64,000 bases of DNA. Origin: PMG-095 sp049324695. Its GTDB lineage: Bacteria; Myxococcota_A; Polyangia; Polyangiales; Polyangiaceae. Position 1 is the stretch's first letter, and each line of letters starts with the position of its first letter. Below the pieces are notes generated by a model. It was not told the origin of the DNA, ran no database searches, and saw nothing but the letters and a program-made list of their open reading frames with translations. Made by a program: the position numbers and the translations under genes. The DNA is taken from positions 124,001 to 188,000 of the forward strand of contig JBMOMJ010000007.1 in NCBI GenBank assembly GCA_049324695.1, read 5' to 3'. Positions 1 to 8,481 of this stretch are shown piece by piece.

Positions 1-1115
1 GCTTCCCAAGCATGGTGTCGCGAAGAGCGCGGAGGGTTCGTCCAGATCGCAGGCGGCGGATGGAACCGCCCACGCTCGGCGAAGTTTCCCACCGGGCCAC
101 TCTCCGCAACGCCGACACGCTGATGGCAAGCCAGACAGAACGATTGCTGTTGGTGGCAGCTGGTGCAACGCGGACTGTTTTGGCGCGCCGCCTCAGCGTG
201 CATGGATAGGAAGTCATTCGGGTGCGCGCGACGCGGCCGCACTCGCCCGTCGTGGCAGTCGGCGCAGTCCTTTTCGCTGTGGCAATTGGCGCAGAATTGG
301 CTGTCGTCGCCCGCCACGGCGCGGTGTCGAACGACCCAATCCGGCCCGTGACTCGCGTCCTTCAGCCAACGCGGTGGAAGCAGCTGGTTTCCGGCGAAGC
401 GAGTGCGCATGCGCGGCCCATCGGTGAGATGACAGGTGCTGCACTCTCCGCTCGGTCGATGCGGCAACTCTGCTCCCAACGAGTGGCAGCTGATGCAACC
501 CTTCATGCGTGGCATCTGATCGCGCGTCGCGAGCTCGGCGCGCTCGACTGCACCGTGACACGTGGAGCAAGCGATATTGCGACTCGCGTGCGCCTGGTGA
601 CTGAACTTCAAATTGGCCACCGGCATGACCAAACGCTCGACGCGATTCCCATCGCCGGGATGGTAGCCCAGATGACAGTACGCACACTGACTCGTAAGCT
701 CCGCGGGATCGTTGCCGACGTGTCGTAGATCGCGATGGTCGCTGGCGTGACAGCTGTCACAGCGTGTGCCCGGTGGCAGCAAGTTGTCGCCGCTCTTTTG
801 GCTGGTCTTCGCGCCGTCGTGGCACGCCGTGCAAGGCAGCTTGAGCTCACTGACATGCTTCTGGTGGTTGAAGCGGATGGTCAGCGATTGCTCGGGGAAA
901 ATCGCGAGGCTTGGACCGCCATCGTCTGGCTCTGAACCCGGAGGACGATCGGCTTCCGGCAACGCTCGTCCGTGCGGCAACGCGCCGAGGCCACGAACGG
1001 CGCGAGAGCGCTCTCCGGGAGCAGCAGGAGCTCTCCCGACCAGCGAAAACGCCGCAGCCAAAACGCAGGCGAGCGCCACCAGCCATGTCGGAAGTGAAGG
1101 TCGCGCGCTCTTCAT
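1..1115 (-). CDS. Multihaem c-type cytochrome (at least 10 haems), 3' end outside window
   Basis: The reading frame stays open from an ATG at 1115 to the window edge, giving 371 visible residues. It starts with a signal peptide (MKSARPSLPTWLVALACVLA). Ten CXXCH haem-c motifs are visible, in order CTACH, CDSCH, CAYCH, CSTCH, CISCH, CSTCH, CANCH, CADCH, CTSCH and CLACH. Several are preceded by extra His residues such as FNHQKH and FSHQAH, which suit bis-His ligation. It should be an exported electron-transfer protein. The start codon overlaps the stop of the upstream barrel gene (ATGA), so the two are probably co-translated. Multihaem cytochromes paired with barrel proteins form porin-cytochrome conduits in other bacteria, and that role here is inference. 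The C-terminus and total haem number are unknown because the gene is cut by the window. Confidence 0.88.
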   Translation of the reverse strand, partial: MKSARPSLPTWLVALACVLAAAFSLVGRAPAAPGERSRAVRGLGALPHGRALPEADRPPGSEPDDGGPSLAIFPEQSLTIRFNHQKHVSELKLPCTACHDGAKTSQKSGDNLLPPGTRCDSCHASDHRDLRHVGNDPAELTSQCAYCHLGYHPGDGNRVERLVMPVANLKFSHQAHASRNIACSTCHGAVERAELATRDQMPRMKGCISCHSLGAELPHRPSGECSTCHLTDGPRMRTRFAGNQLLPPRWLKDASHGPDWVVRHRAVAGDDSQFCANCHSEKDCADCHDGRVRPRRAHPNDFLSMHAEAARQNSPRCTSCHQQQSFCLACHQRVGVAESGPVGNFAERGRFHPPPAIWTNPPRSSRHHAWE

Positions 1116-2671
1116 TTGAGCACCGTCAAGTCGATGGTGAGCAGCAGGCGAAAGCGCTGCCCAACCAAGCGGCTCATGCTGTGTTCGAACTCGACGCCGA
1201 GTCGCCCGCGGCTCGAAAAAGCACGCCCTGGACGCAGGCCCGCGCCGAGCACGTAGGTGAAACTCGTTGCGGATCGGCTCGGCCTGAGCGGATCGTTCCA
1301 ATCGTAGAGCGACGCGATCGCCAAGGCGTCGAGGCGCCCGCCTTGAAAGCTACGGCGGGTCGTCAGATCGCCGCCGATGCGATGGCCGGAATCGCCGCGT
1401 TGCGCCGAGAGATCCAAAGCCATGCTGCCCGGGCCAAAGCGATAACGCCCGCCGGCTTGAGCCAGCCAATCGGGGTGCACACTCGTGGCACGCGAAACGG
1501 AACCGGTCTGCTGCTGCTCGCCGTAGCTGTCCGGATCTCCGGACGTCGCATACCAGCGAGCTCCGCCGGAAGCGCTGGCCGAGAACGGGCCGCGCGATGC
1601 GTAGCTCACGCGCCCGAGCGCAGTCGTCATGCCGCGCCGCGTGAAGTAGTTGAAAATCGAGTCGCCGTCGAAGGTTGGATAGTAATAGTCGACGTCCGCT
1701 CCCAACACGACATTCGCCGGCGCGTACACGTCGAGCGACAGCAACGCATCACTCACGACGCGATTGAACAGGTCGTACGCTGCGCGTGCCGATAGCGCCC
1801 CGAAGTCGCCCGCGTCGATGCGCGCCGAGTATCCCAGGCGTTCGCTAGAAGTGCGCGTGTCACTGATGAAGCGCAGCGGTTGTTGCGGGTCGAAGAACGC
1901 CGACACCAAGACGTGGCTCTGGTTGTCGACGCGCCGATAGCTGAGCCGCGAATGAAATCCGCGAAACCCCCACGTTTCGATGGCTACACCGCGCGCGGGC
2001 GCGAGCGCCGCATCGTCCAGAAATGCTGGATACTGGTTGTATTCGAGCCCGGTGCGATCGCCGCGCCATACACCATCGCCGCTGAAACGCGCACCCGCCA
2101 ACATGGGCAGCCCCGTGCGCTGCTCGAAGCCAACGAAGCCGGAGAGCGCGAGGTGCATCGGCAACATCGCTTCCAGCAACGCACCGTCGAACGACCAAAA
2201 TCCGAGCGCGTCGATCAGGTATTGCCGGCCGAGGCGAAAGTTGAACAGGCCATTCACGAAACCGCGACCATCGACGTACGCGAACATCACGTCGAGCGGC
2301 GCCTGTCTCAAGCCAGGCACATAGCGGTTGGAGCTGGGATCGTGCTCGGCGTAGTCGTGCCCAAAGTCCCCATCGACTCGCAGGCGCGAACGGAAGTTCA
2401 GCCGTGGGCCGCGCCGGCTGCGTTCACCTTGAATGTCGTCCAGATCCAGGCCCAGCGTGGACGTGTAGCGACGTCGATAGATGTACGGATCGCCAAACGG
2501 ACTGGCGAGCGAATAGAACTGCGCGTCGAAGCTGGCGTCGACGCGCGCGTCATAGGCCCGTGCGGAGCTCGGCAGCGACGCGAGCCCGACGCCGAGCACG
2601 GCTAGCGCTAGCCGTGTGACCGTTGCCCGCCCGGTCGCCGCTACACCTCGCATTCCCCGGCGAGAATCCAC
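1112..2671 (-). CDS. Predicted outer-membrane beta-barrel protein
   Basis: This 519-residue protein has a Sec signal peptide ending in SSARA. Long alternating stretches rich in Tyr, Arg, Gly and Ser follow, for example FRGFHSRLSYRRVDNQ and LGRVSYASRGPFSASASGG, with repeated short strands as in large porins. The C-terminus (LLLTIDLTVLK) lacks the usual terminal aromatic residue. No enzyme motif is seen. Its stop codon overlaps the start of a decahaem-class cytochrome gene, so a porin-cytochrome conduit across the outer membrane is a reasonable inference. I have not matched it to MtrB/PioB by sequence. The start may be the GTG at 2671 or an in-frame ATG at 2653. Confidence 0.7.
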   Translation of the reverse strand: MDSRRGMRGVAATGRATVTRLALAVLGVGLASLPSSARAYDARVDASFDAQFYSLASPFGDPYIYRRRYTSTLGLDLDDIQGERSRRGPRLNFRSRLRVDGDFGHDYAEHDPSSNRYVPGLRQAPLDVMFAYVDGRGFVNGLFNFRLGRQYLIDALGFWSFDGALLEAMLPMHLALSGFVGFEQRTGLPMLAGARFSGDGVWRGDRTGLEYNQYPAFLDDAALAPARGVAIETWGFRGFHSRLSYRRVDNQSHVLVSAFFDPQQPLRFISDTRTSSERLGYSARIDAGDFGALSARAAYDLFNRVVSDALLSLDVYAPANVVLGADVDYYYPTFDGDSIFNYFTRRGMTTALGRVSYASRGPFSASASGGARWYATSGDPDSYGEQQQTGSVSRATSVHPDWLAQAGGRYRFGPGSMALDLSAQRGDSGHRIGGDLTTRRSFQGGRLDALAIASLYDWNDPLRPSRSATSFTYVLGAGLRPGRAFSSRGRLGVEFEHSMSRLVGQRFRLLLTIDLTVLK

Positions 2672-2707
2672 GTGGCGCTCGGCCCTGTCAATTCCCGCGC
2701 GGCAACC

Positions 2708-2725
2708 CTAGGCGCGTGCGCCTAG
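2708..2725 (-). terminator. Perfect palindromic hairpin over the pilQ stop codon
   Basis: CTAGGCGC-GT-GCGCCTAG is a perfect 8-bp inverted repeat with a 2-nt centre, and it contains the pilQ TAG stop. There is no T-run after it, so it may only attenuate transcription into the barrel/cytochrome genes or protect the pil mRNA 3' end. Confidence 0.4.
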
Positions 2726-5025
2726 CGCCCGAGAGCTTCGGCGCGGTTCACGATGCGCGGCGTAATGAAGATCACGAGCTCGCCGCGCTGATCGCTGGTT
2801 CGGCGCCGCTGGAAGAGCAGGCCAAGCAGCGGAATGTCGCCGAAGAAGGGCACCTGGTCCAGGTTGCGACCGGTGTTGCGCGTATAAATTCCGCCGATCA
2901 CCGCGGTGTGGCCATCCATGACCAAAAGGTGCGTCTCGGCTTCGCGCTTCAAAATGGTTGGATCGCCGCGCGCCGAGGTCTGGTTGAAGTCGGGCTCGTC
3001 GCGGTTGATCTTGACGTGCATGCTCACGCTGCCGTCCGCCGTGACGTGAGGTCGCACCAAGAGCTGCAGCTTGGCTTCTTGGAACGTGGTTTGCACGCCC
3101 TGCGCACTCACCTGCGAGAACGGGATCAAGGTGCCTTGCGCGATGCGAGCCTGTTTGTTGTCCAGAGTGAGGACACGCGGGCTGCTCAAGATGCGCAACA
3201 TGCCGCTCGCCTCAGCGGCGGACAGGCGCAATGCCAAGTTGAAGTTGTTGTCGATCGAGCCGAAGGTGAGACCAATTGCGCCACCTTGACCGGTACCGAC
3301 GGCTGCGGGCAGGTTCACCGCAAAGTTCGGGTTTGCTACGCTGTTCGTGAAGGGGCTCAAGCCTGCGGTTGGTGTTTGACCATCACTCGCGCCGCCCACG
3401 AGACCAATCGAGTTCGGAAACGCAAGCCCGGTTGGGTTGCCGGTTGCGCCGGAAAAAGTGGCGTCACCACCCCATTGGATGCCGACGTCGCGCAGGTAGC
3501 GGCTCGAGGCTTCCACGATGCGCGCCTCGATCAAAACTTGCGGCGTTTGCGTATCGAGCGAACGCACCAGCTCTTCGATCTGGTTCAGATTTCCGGCGAT
3601 ATCGCGCGCAATCAGCACGTTGGTGCGCTCGTCGACGGCAATCGAGCCGCGCTCGGAGAGCATCCCGCGCGCGCGCTCCTGCAGATCCTCGGCTTGCGCG
3701 TAGCTGATTGGAATCAACCGCGTCTCGACCGGCGCGAGCTTCACCTCTTGCAACCGGCGCGCGAGCTGCATTTCGCGCTCCTTCTCCAGATCCGCCAAGG
3801 GCGCGACCCGAATCATGTTCGCTTGCCGCACCATGCCGAGATTCTTGGATTGCAGCACGACGTCGAGCGCCTGATCCCACGGCACGTTGCGCATCCGAAT
3901 CGTGACGTTACCGGTCACGTTGTCGGCGGTGATGATGTTTACCTGGCCAACGTCTGCCAGCAGGCGCAGCACGTTATGGATGTCGGCGTCTTTGAGATCG
4001 AGATCGATGCGCCGCCCGCCGAAGGTTTTCTTCTGTTGGCCGAGCAAGTTCGGCGCGAACGCCGCAGCTTGGTCCGCTTCGGTATGGGTTTCGACCACGC
4101 CCCCCTCGAAGCCGCTATGAACTTCGCTGATTCCGCTGGGTGCAGGCTCCACGAACACGGTGCGTCCACGCCGTGCAGCCTTACCGTCGCGAGCAATTCC
4201 CGTGACGGTAGCTGGCAGCTTGCCTGGTTCCACGAAGGACCACACCAACGTCGTGCCACGTCGAGTCACGCGCGTTTCCACGCCGCGCTTGCAATCGGCG
4301 TCCAACACCACACGGCCGCCCGCGCCGACATAACTCGAGACCGCGCTCACTCGCCCGTTGAAGGCCGATACGTCGAACTTACGCTCGAGCTCGCTGGGCA
4401 GCTTGGCATTCAACAACAAACGGCGACGCTCCGGATCGAGCACCGGTTCGCTGAAATCGGCGGCCTCGCTGAGGTCGATCAGCACGCGATCCTCGAGCTC
4501 GGTATGCTCGAAGCGCACGTTGCCAACGCGCGGCTCCGCAGCGGCCTTGGTCGGTTGAGCCTTGGGAGAGGAATCCAGCACGCCCGAAGCACCGGGTTCG
4601 AGCCGGATCACCAAGGTCGTGCCCTCCACGCTCACGGCGTACTTCGCGGTTTTGAGCAGGGTAACCAGCACGCGCGCCGTGCTTTGACCCGTGTTGCTCT
4701 TGAAGGCTTGCGCCAGCACCCCGCCGACCACGCCCACCCGATCGGTAAGTGCTGCGGGTATGCCCTGCATGTCCGCGTTGGGCACGTCCACCACCAGACG
4801 CAGACCGCGCGACTCGAGGCGTGCGCTGAACGTAGGCACGTCGCTGAACTCGACGCGCAACACCGCTCCGCCTTCCCCTTCGGCTTGCACCGCCATCTTG
4901 AGTGCGTGGCGCGGCGCCGGACTTTCGGCAGCGGCTCCTTGGCTAATCGTAAGCGCGAACAGCAGCGCGAGTGCCGGGGCCGCGAGCCGCCCGGCTCCAA
5001 TCTGACGCTGTAGAGCAAACCTCAT
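2722..5025 (-). CDS. pilQ: Type IV pilus secretin PilQ
   Basis: PilQ forms the outer-membrane channel through which the type IV pilus is extruded. The 767-residue protein has a signal peptide (LALLFALTISQGAAA), then AMIN-type peptidoglycan-binding regions in the first third (VEFSDVPTFSARLESRGLRL), a short N-domain around RRIDLDLKDADIHNVLRLLA, and the secretin core. The C-terminal hallmark VPFFGDIPLLGLLFQRRRT is intact, followed by ELVIFITPRIV. The start was placed at the ATG at 5025 because a GGAG ribosome-binding site sits 7 nt upstream and a signal peptide follows directly. It is the last gene of a pilM-N-O-P-Q run in the usual order, about 110 nt after pilP. Confidence 0.97.
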   Translation of the reverse strand: MRFALQRQIGAGRLAAPALALLFALTISQGAAAESPAPRHALKMAVQAEGEGGAVLRVEFSDVPTFSARLESRGLRLVVDVPNADMQGIPAALTDRVGVVGGVLAQAFKSNTGQSTARVLVTLLKTAKYAVSVEGTTLVIRLEPGASGVLDSSPKAQPTKAAAEPRVGNVRFEHTELEDRVLIDLSEAADFSEPVLDPERRRLLLNAKLPSELERKFDVSAFNGRVSAVSSYVGAGGRVVLDADCKRGVETRVTRRGTTLVWSFVEPGKLPATVTGIARDGKAARRGRTVFVEPAPSGISEVHSGFEGGVVETHTEADQAAAFAPNLLGQQKKTFGGRRIDLDLKDADIHNVLRLLADVGQVNIITADNVTGNVTIRMRNVPWDQALDVVLQSKNLGMVRQANMIRVAPLADLEKEREMQLARRLQEVKLAPVETRLIPISYAQAEDLQERARGMLSERGSIAVDERTNVLIARDIAGNLNQIEELVRSLDTQTPQVLIEARIVEASSRYLRDVGIQWGGDATFSGATGNPTGLAFPNSIGLVGGASDGQTPTAGLSPFTNSVANPNFAVNLPAAVGTGQGGAIGLTFGSIDNNFNLALRLSAAEASGMLRILSSPRVLTLDNKQARIAQGTLIPFSQVSAQGVQTTFQEAKLQLLVRPHVTADGSVSMHVKINRDEPDFNQTSARGDPTILKREAETHLLVMDGHTAVIGGIYTRNTGRNLDQVPFFGDIPLLGLLFQRRRTSDQRGELVIFITPRIVNRAEALGR

Positions 5026-5137
5026 GACAGAGCTCCAAAAAGCCCGCAAATCAAGCGATTGGGGCTCGTTTTGCCAGCCTAGCGTTTCGGCTTCCGCGAG
5101 AGCAAATAAAGGGCGAAGCAAAACCTCGCCCGCACGC

Positions 5138-5737
5138 TCACTTATCGACGCGGGTGCCTTCGGGACGCAGCGGGATCACGCGTGTCGCGGTGGGCACGTC
5201 GGGGTTCGCGGGATCGGAGCGCACCAAAACCACGTCGCCATCGCGAATGCTGTCGACGCGCCAATTCACTTCGTAGGTGGAGCCACTGCGGCCGGTGCCC
5301 TGCACGACATCAGCACGGCCGATGAACTGCCCGCGCTGGACCACGTGACCTTTGCCCGAGGGATCGACGAGCATGGCCTTGGCCGGCTGCATGCGCGTCA
5401 CGATGCCGATCAGCTTCAACTCGTCCAACGAGTAGTCAGCCAGCACCACCTCGCGCTGCGAGCGCATTCTGCCCTTGTTCTCTTCGACGAAAGCGCGCGC
5501 GAATGAGCGAAATGGATCGCGGTTGCGATCGCTCTCGACGAAGTCCGACTCCTCGATGCGCGCTTTGGGCGGCGGCGCTTTGGCCGTGCTGGCAGGCGCC
5601 GCAGCTCCAGCGGCGGGAGCAGCCGCTGCCGGCGCGCCCTCGGCCGGCGCGTCGCTCGACGTAATCACTTCATCTTCGCAGGCGAGCAAGAGCCCGCACA
5701 CCGAGAGGCAGCTCATTCGAAACAGCGTCGCTTTCAC
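5138..5737 (-). CDS. pilP: Type IV pilus inner-membrane lipoprotein PilP
   Basis: PilP links the inner-membrane PilN/PilO pair to the PilQ secretin. The protein starts at a GTG whose GTGA overlaps the pilO stop. It has a lipoprotein signal with lipobox LLLAC, then an Ala/Pro-rich linker, then the conserved C-terminal PilP beta domain (LDELKLIGIVTRMQPAKAML and VVQRGQFIG). Length (199 residues) and position are normal for the family. Confidence 0.95.
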   Translation of the reverse strand: MKATLFRMSCLSVCGLLLACEDEVITSSDAPAEGAPAAAAPAAGAAAPASTAKAPPPKARIEESDFVESDRNRDPFRSFARAFVEENKGRMRSQREVVLADYSLDELKLIGIVTRMQPAKAMLVDPSGKGHVVQRGQFIGRADVVQGTGRSGSTYEVNWRVDSIRDGDVVLVRSDPANPDVPTATRVIPLRPEGTRVDK

Positions 5738-6363
5738 GGAGCGCCTCCAGAGATCTGGTCGCCGCGCTTATCACCGGTCGCCTTGCCTGGCGTATCCAGC
5801 GCGCGAAACGCCGTAGCGAGGCCTTCCGCTTTCAGCACTAGGTCCTCACCGACAATCTTCGGATCGGTGAGCGAGATGTTCTCGATGTTGATCACGCGAT
5901 CGAGTTGCCCGACCCCGTAGAAAAACTTCTCGATTTGGTGATAACGCCCCGAAAGCTCCACGCGCATGGGGATGCGAGCGTAGAACTTGTCCGGCACCTC
6001 GGGGTTCGGGGCCCAAGCGGTCAACGCAACCCCAGAAACGTTCGCGACGTTTTGAACCGCGCTCAGGAAAGCCGGATACTCGCTGGTCGTCGGCAAGACC
6101 TTGTTGAGCTCGCGTTGACGCTGCTGGCGCTCCGTGAGCTCGGTCAGATCCTTCTGGAACGCAAACTCAGCCTTGCGAACGTCTGAAAGCTCACCGGTGA
6201 GCTGGCCCTCACGCGACTTCTCACCCGCAATCTGTCCCGCGAGCTCGCCGTAGAAGATCACGTAATAGGCGACGCCGACCAGCGCCATCATCAGGACGCC
6301 AACCGCTACCTTCGCGCCGAGCGGCAAGCGCCCGAGGCTCATGTCAGCACGCGCCATCGCCAT
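5734..6363 (-). CDS. pilO: Type IV pilus assembly protein PilO
   Basis: PilO is a bitopic inner-membrane protein that dimerises with PilN in the alignment complex. At 209 residues it has a short cytoplasmic N-terminus, one transmembrane helix (VAVGVLMMALVGVAYYVIFY), a coiled coil, and the ferredoxin-like periplasmic domain (YPAFLSAVQNVANVSGV to IENISLTDPKIV). The ATG at 6363 shares one base with the pilN stop (TGATG), which decides the start over longer upstream readings. Confidence 0.95.
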   Translation of the reverse strand: MAMARADMSLGRLPLGAKVAVGVLMMALVGVAYYVIFYGELAGQIAGEKSREGQLTGELSDVRKAEFAFQKDLTELTERQQRQRELNKVLPTTSEYPAFLSAVQNVANVSGVALTAWAPNPEVPDKFYARIPMRVELSGRYHQIEKFFYGVGQLDRVINIENISLTDPKIVGEDLVLKAEGLATAFRALDTPGKATGDKRGDQISGGAP

Positions 6364-7004
6364 CAGTACTTGACCTCCGCCTCGAGCGAGAACTGAACCA
6401 ATTCGACCTTCGTGGCGGCATCTTGTTGGCGGTGCGCCGGCAGTAGTTTCACACCTTGGAAATAGTCGGACAGCGACAGGCGCCGCGCAAACTCGCTGAC
6501 GTCTTCGCCATCGCGCGCGAGGCCGTCGACGTGCATGCGCCGCTTGTCCTCTTTGAAGCTCGTGAGCCAGAGCCGGCGCGTATCCCAATTGGGGTTGAAG
6601 GCCGCACCCGGATCATCGCGCCGAAGCTGCACGATTTTCGAAGGATCTACGCTCGGGCCGCGCCCCGGGCTGAGAATACGCGAGAGTTCGACCAGCACCG
6701 CTGTTGGTCCGGAGCGGGCGCTCTCGAGCTTGGCAATCGCTTCTTCGCGCGCGCGCAGCAGGGCGAGCTTCTGCTTCACCTCTTCGTGCTTCTCCACGGC
6801 GCGCTTGCTCTGCTCGATTTGCGCCGAAATCTCGCGATTCTTGCGTTCCTGCACGCGCAGCTCGTCGACTTTGATGCCGTGTAGAATCACCAGCACCGCG
6901 ACTTCCACCAGCACGCAGCCGAGCGCAACCAACAGCCAGACTTGTGTCTTTTGCGGCGCCTCGGCGGTGCGCTTCTTACGTGTGAGTAAGTTGATGCGGA
7001 TCAT
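6363..7004 (-). CDS. pilN: Type IV pilus assembly protein PilN
   Basis: PilN begins with the conserved cytoplasmic MIRINLLTRKK peptide, which binds PilM. It is followed by one transmembrane helix (VWLLVALGCVLVEVAVLVIL), a long coiled coil rich in Lys, Glu and Gln, and a periplasmic fold. It has 213 residues. The ATGA start overlaps the pilM stop, so it is translationally coupled. Confidence 0.95.
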   Translation of the reverse strand: MIRINLLTRKKRTAEAPQKTQVWLLVALGCVLVEVAVLVILHGIKVDELRVQERKNREISAQIEQSKRAVEKHEEVKQKLALLRAREEAIAKLESARSGPTAVLVELSRILSPGRGPSVDPSKIVQLRRDDPGAAFNPNWDTRRLWLTSFKEDKRRMHVDGLARDGEDVSEFARRLSLSDYFQGVKLLPAHRQQDAATKVELVQFSLEAEVKY

Positions 7005-8071
7005 CCGGTCCGCACCTCCTTCTCCTTACGCAGGCTCAGGCCGAGTGCGACGGAGAGCTGGGCGGCGCGCCTCAACAAGAGCTGCGCGTCGACCTCCTTG
7101 GCCTCGATATTGATCTTTTCGGTGGGCGACCAGATCTCTACTGGCACGCGCGCTCGGCGCTCGATGGCGCGAGCTAGAGCCGGAAGGTTGGCGGTGCCGC
7201 CCGTCACGTAGATTCGCGAGATTTCACCTTCGCCGCTCGTGGCCAGATAAAAGTCGATACTGCGCTGAATTTCGGCAGCAATGGAGTCGCTGGCGGCTTC
7301 GACGATCTGAACCACCTGCTGCGGCACCATGCCACCACCGGCTTCGCCCGGATTTCCACCGCACTTGTACGCCTCGGCTTGCTCGAAGGGAATGCCGAGC
7401 TGCTTCTGAATCTCTTCGGTGATGGCGTTGCCACCGTTGGCGATCTCGCGCGGGAACACGTGCACGCCATTGGCGATGATGCTCAGCGACGAGAAGCTCG
7501 CTCCGATATTGATGAGGGCGATGGTCTGATCTTCGGGTAGCCCGCGTGAGTACTCGAACAGGTTCTGTACGGTGAACGAGTCCACGTCGCACACGATCGG
7601 CTTCAACTTGGCGTTGCGAGCGAGCTGCGCGTAGTCCTCGATACGGTCGCGTTTGGCAGCCACTAGGAGGAGGTCCATCTGGCTGGCCTCGGGCCGCTTG
7701 CGGAGCACTTGGTAGTCGACCTGCACATCTTTGATGTCAAACGGGATGTGCTGCTCGGCTTCCCATTGGATCTGCTCGTCGAGCTCCGCCGCCGTCATCA
7801 TTGGGACGGTGATCTTGCGGATGATCACGCTCTGCCCGGAGACGCTGAGCGCGCACTCCCTCTGGCGAATCTTCGCCTCCGAGAAGGCTCGGCCGAGCGC
7901 CTCGACCACGGCGCCCGAGTCCATGACCTGGCCGTCCACGATGACTTGGGGTGCCAAGGGGACGTAACCCAGCCGTACCAAACCGAGACCGCGCCGGGAC
8001 TCCTTGACCAGGCAGACCTTGATAGAGGCCGACCCGATGTCGACGCCGACTAGGTTTTTTCCTTCGCCCAT
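7001..8071 (-). CDS. pilM: Type IV pilus ATPase-like protein PilM
   Basis: PilM is the actin/FtsA-fold cytoplasmic protein of the pilus alignment complex. Seen motifs are the N-terminal phosphate-1 region LVGVDIGSASIKVCLVK, LINIGASFSSLSII, and IYVTGGTANLPAL in the second adenosine-binding region. The start at 8071 (MGEGKNLVG) gives 356 residues and the normal family N-terminus. A longer reading from a TTG at 8134 adds 21 residues without family resemblance. No strong ribosome-binding site precedes either. It is the first gene of the pil operon. Confidence 0.95.
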   Translation of the reverse strand: MGEGKNLVGVDIGSASIKVCLVKESRRGLGLVRLGYVPLAPQVIVDGQVMDSGAVVEALGRAFSEAKIRQRECALSVSGQSVIIRKITVPMMTAAELDEQIQWEAEQHIPFDIKDVQVDYQVLRKRPEASQMDLLLVAAKRDRIEDYAQLARNAKLKPIVCDVDSFTVQNLFEYSRGLPEDQTIALINIGASFSSLSIIANGVHVFPREIANGGNAITEEIQKQLGIPFEQAEAYKCGGNPGEAGGGMVPQQVVQIVEAASDSIAAEIQRSIDFYLATSGEGEISRIYVTGGTANLPALARAIERRARVPVEIWSPTEKINIEAKEVDAQLLLRRAAQLSVALGLSLRKEKEVRTG

Positions 8072-8481
8072 GGAAACGTACCAGCGGAAAAAGCCGCCGA
8101 TGAAACTTTGGCATTCGGCCCACTCGATAGCCAAAAAAGGCGTAGCGATTGCTGGGCGCTTCTCCGAGAGCGGCCACGTTCCAGGGTAGTTAAGTTGCGC
8201 CTGGGTCCTGCTCGACCTTCAGCAAAACACGAGAAAAGCGAGACGGGGTCTTAAGAGAGCTCGTTGAGGGAGGCTCTGGGTCAGCCGCAACCCCCCCTTG
8301 TGTCTCGGGTATGGAAAGGCGGGCATCACGAAAACTCGAGACTCGTGGGACGAGACGTGGAAATGGCCTGGGTCGGACTGGACTCACCACCCCCCGCCAT
8401 TTAACAGCAACACATCGAATTCATTGGACTTTCTTAAGTCGGCACAACGGTTGCAGAACCTCAGCTCGGAGACCGCAACCC
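8072..8481. other. Divergent intergenic region, pilM / sigma factor gene
   Basis: These 410 bases hold the regulatory region between the minus-strand pil operon and the plus-strand sigma factor gene. The only clear element I see is a -24/-12-like promoter near the right end. No protein or RNA gene is supported. Confidence 0.6.
8440..8455 (+). promoter_or_regulatory. Candidate sigma-54 (-24/-12) promoter
   Basis: CGGCACAACGGTTGCA matches the sigma-54 consensus TGGCACG-N4-TTGCW at all but two positions and keeps the essential GG-N10-GC spacing. Transcription would start about 15 nt before the ATG of the sigma factor gene, just ahead of its GGAG ribosome-binding site. Confidence 0.5.

Noticed and set aside
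911..1795. Plus-strand frame of about 294 codons opposite the barrel and cytochrome genes
   Set aside because: It overlaps two genes with clear motifs and has no ribosome-binding site or recognisable domain.
2623..5013. Long plus-strand frame (about 796 codons) opposite pilQ
   Set aside because: It is a mirror frame of the strongly coding pilQ in high-G+C DNA, with His/Arg/Ala-rich product and no family motif.
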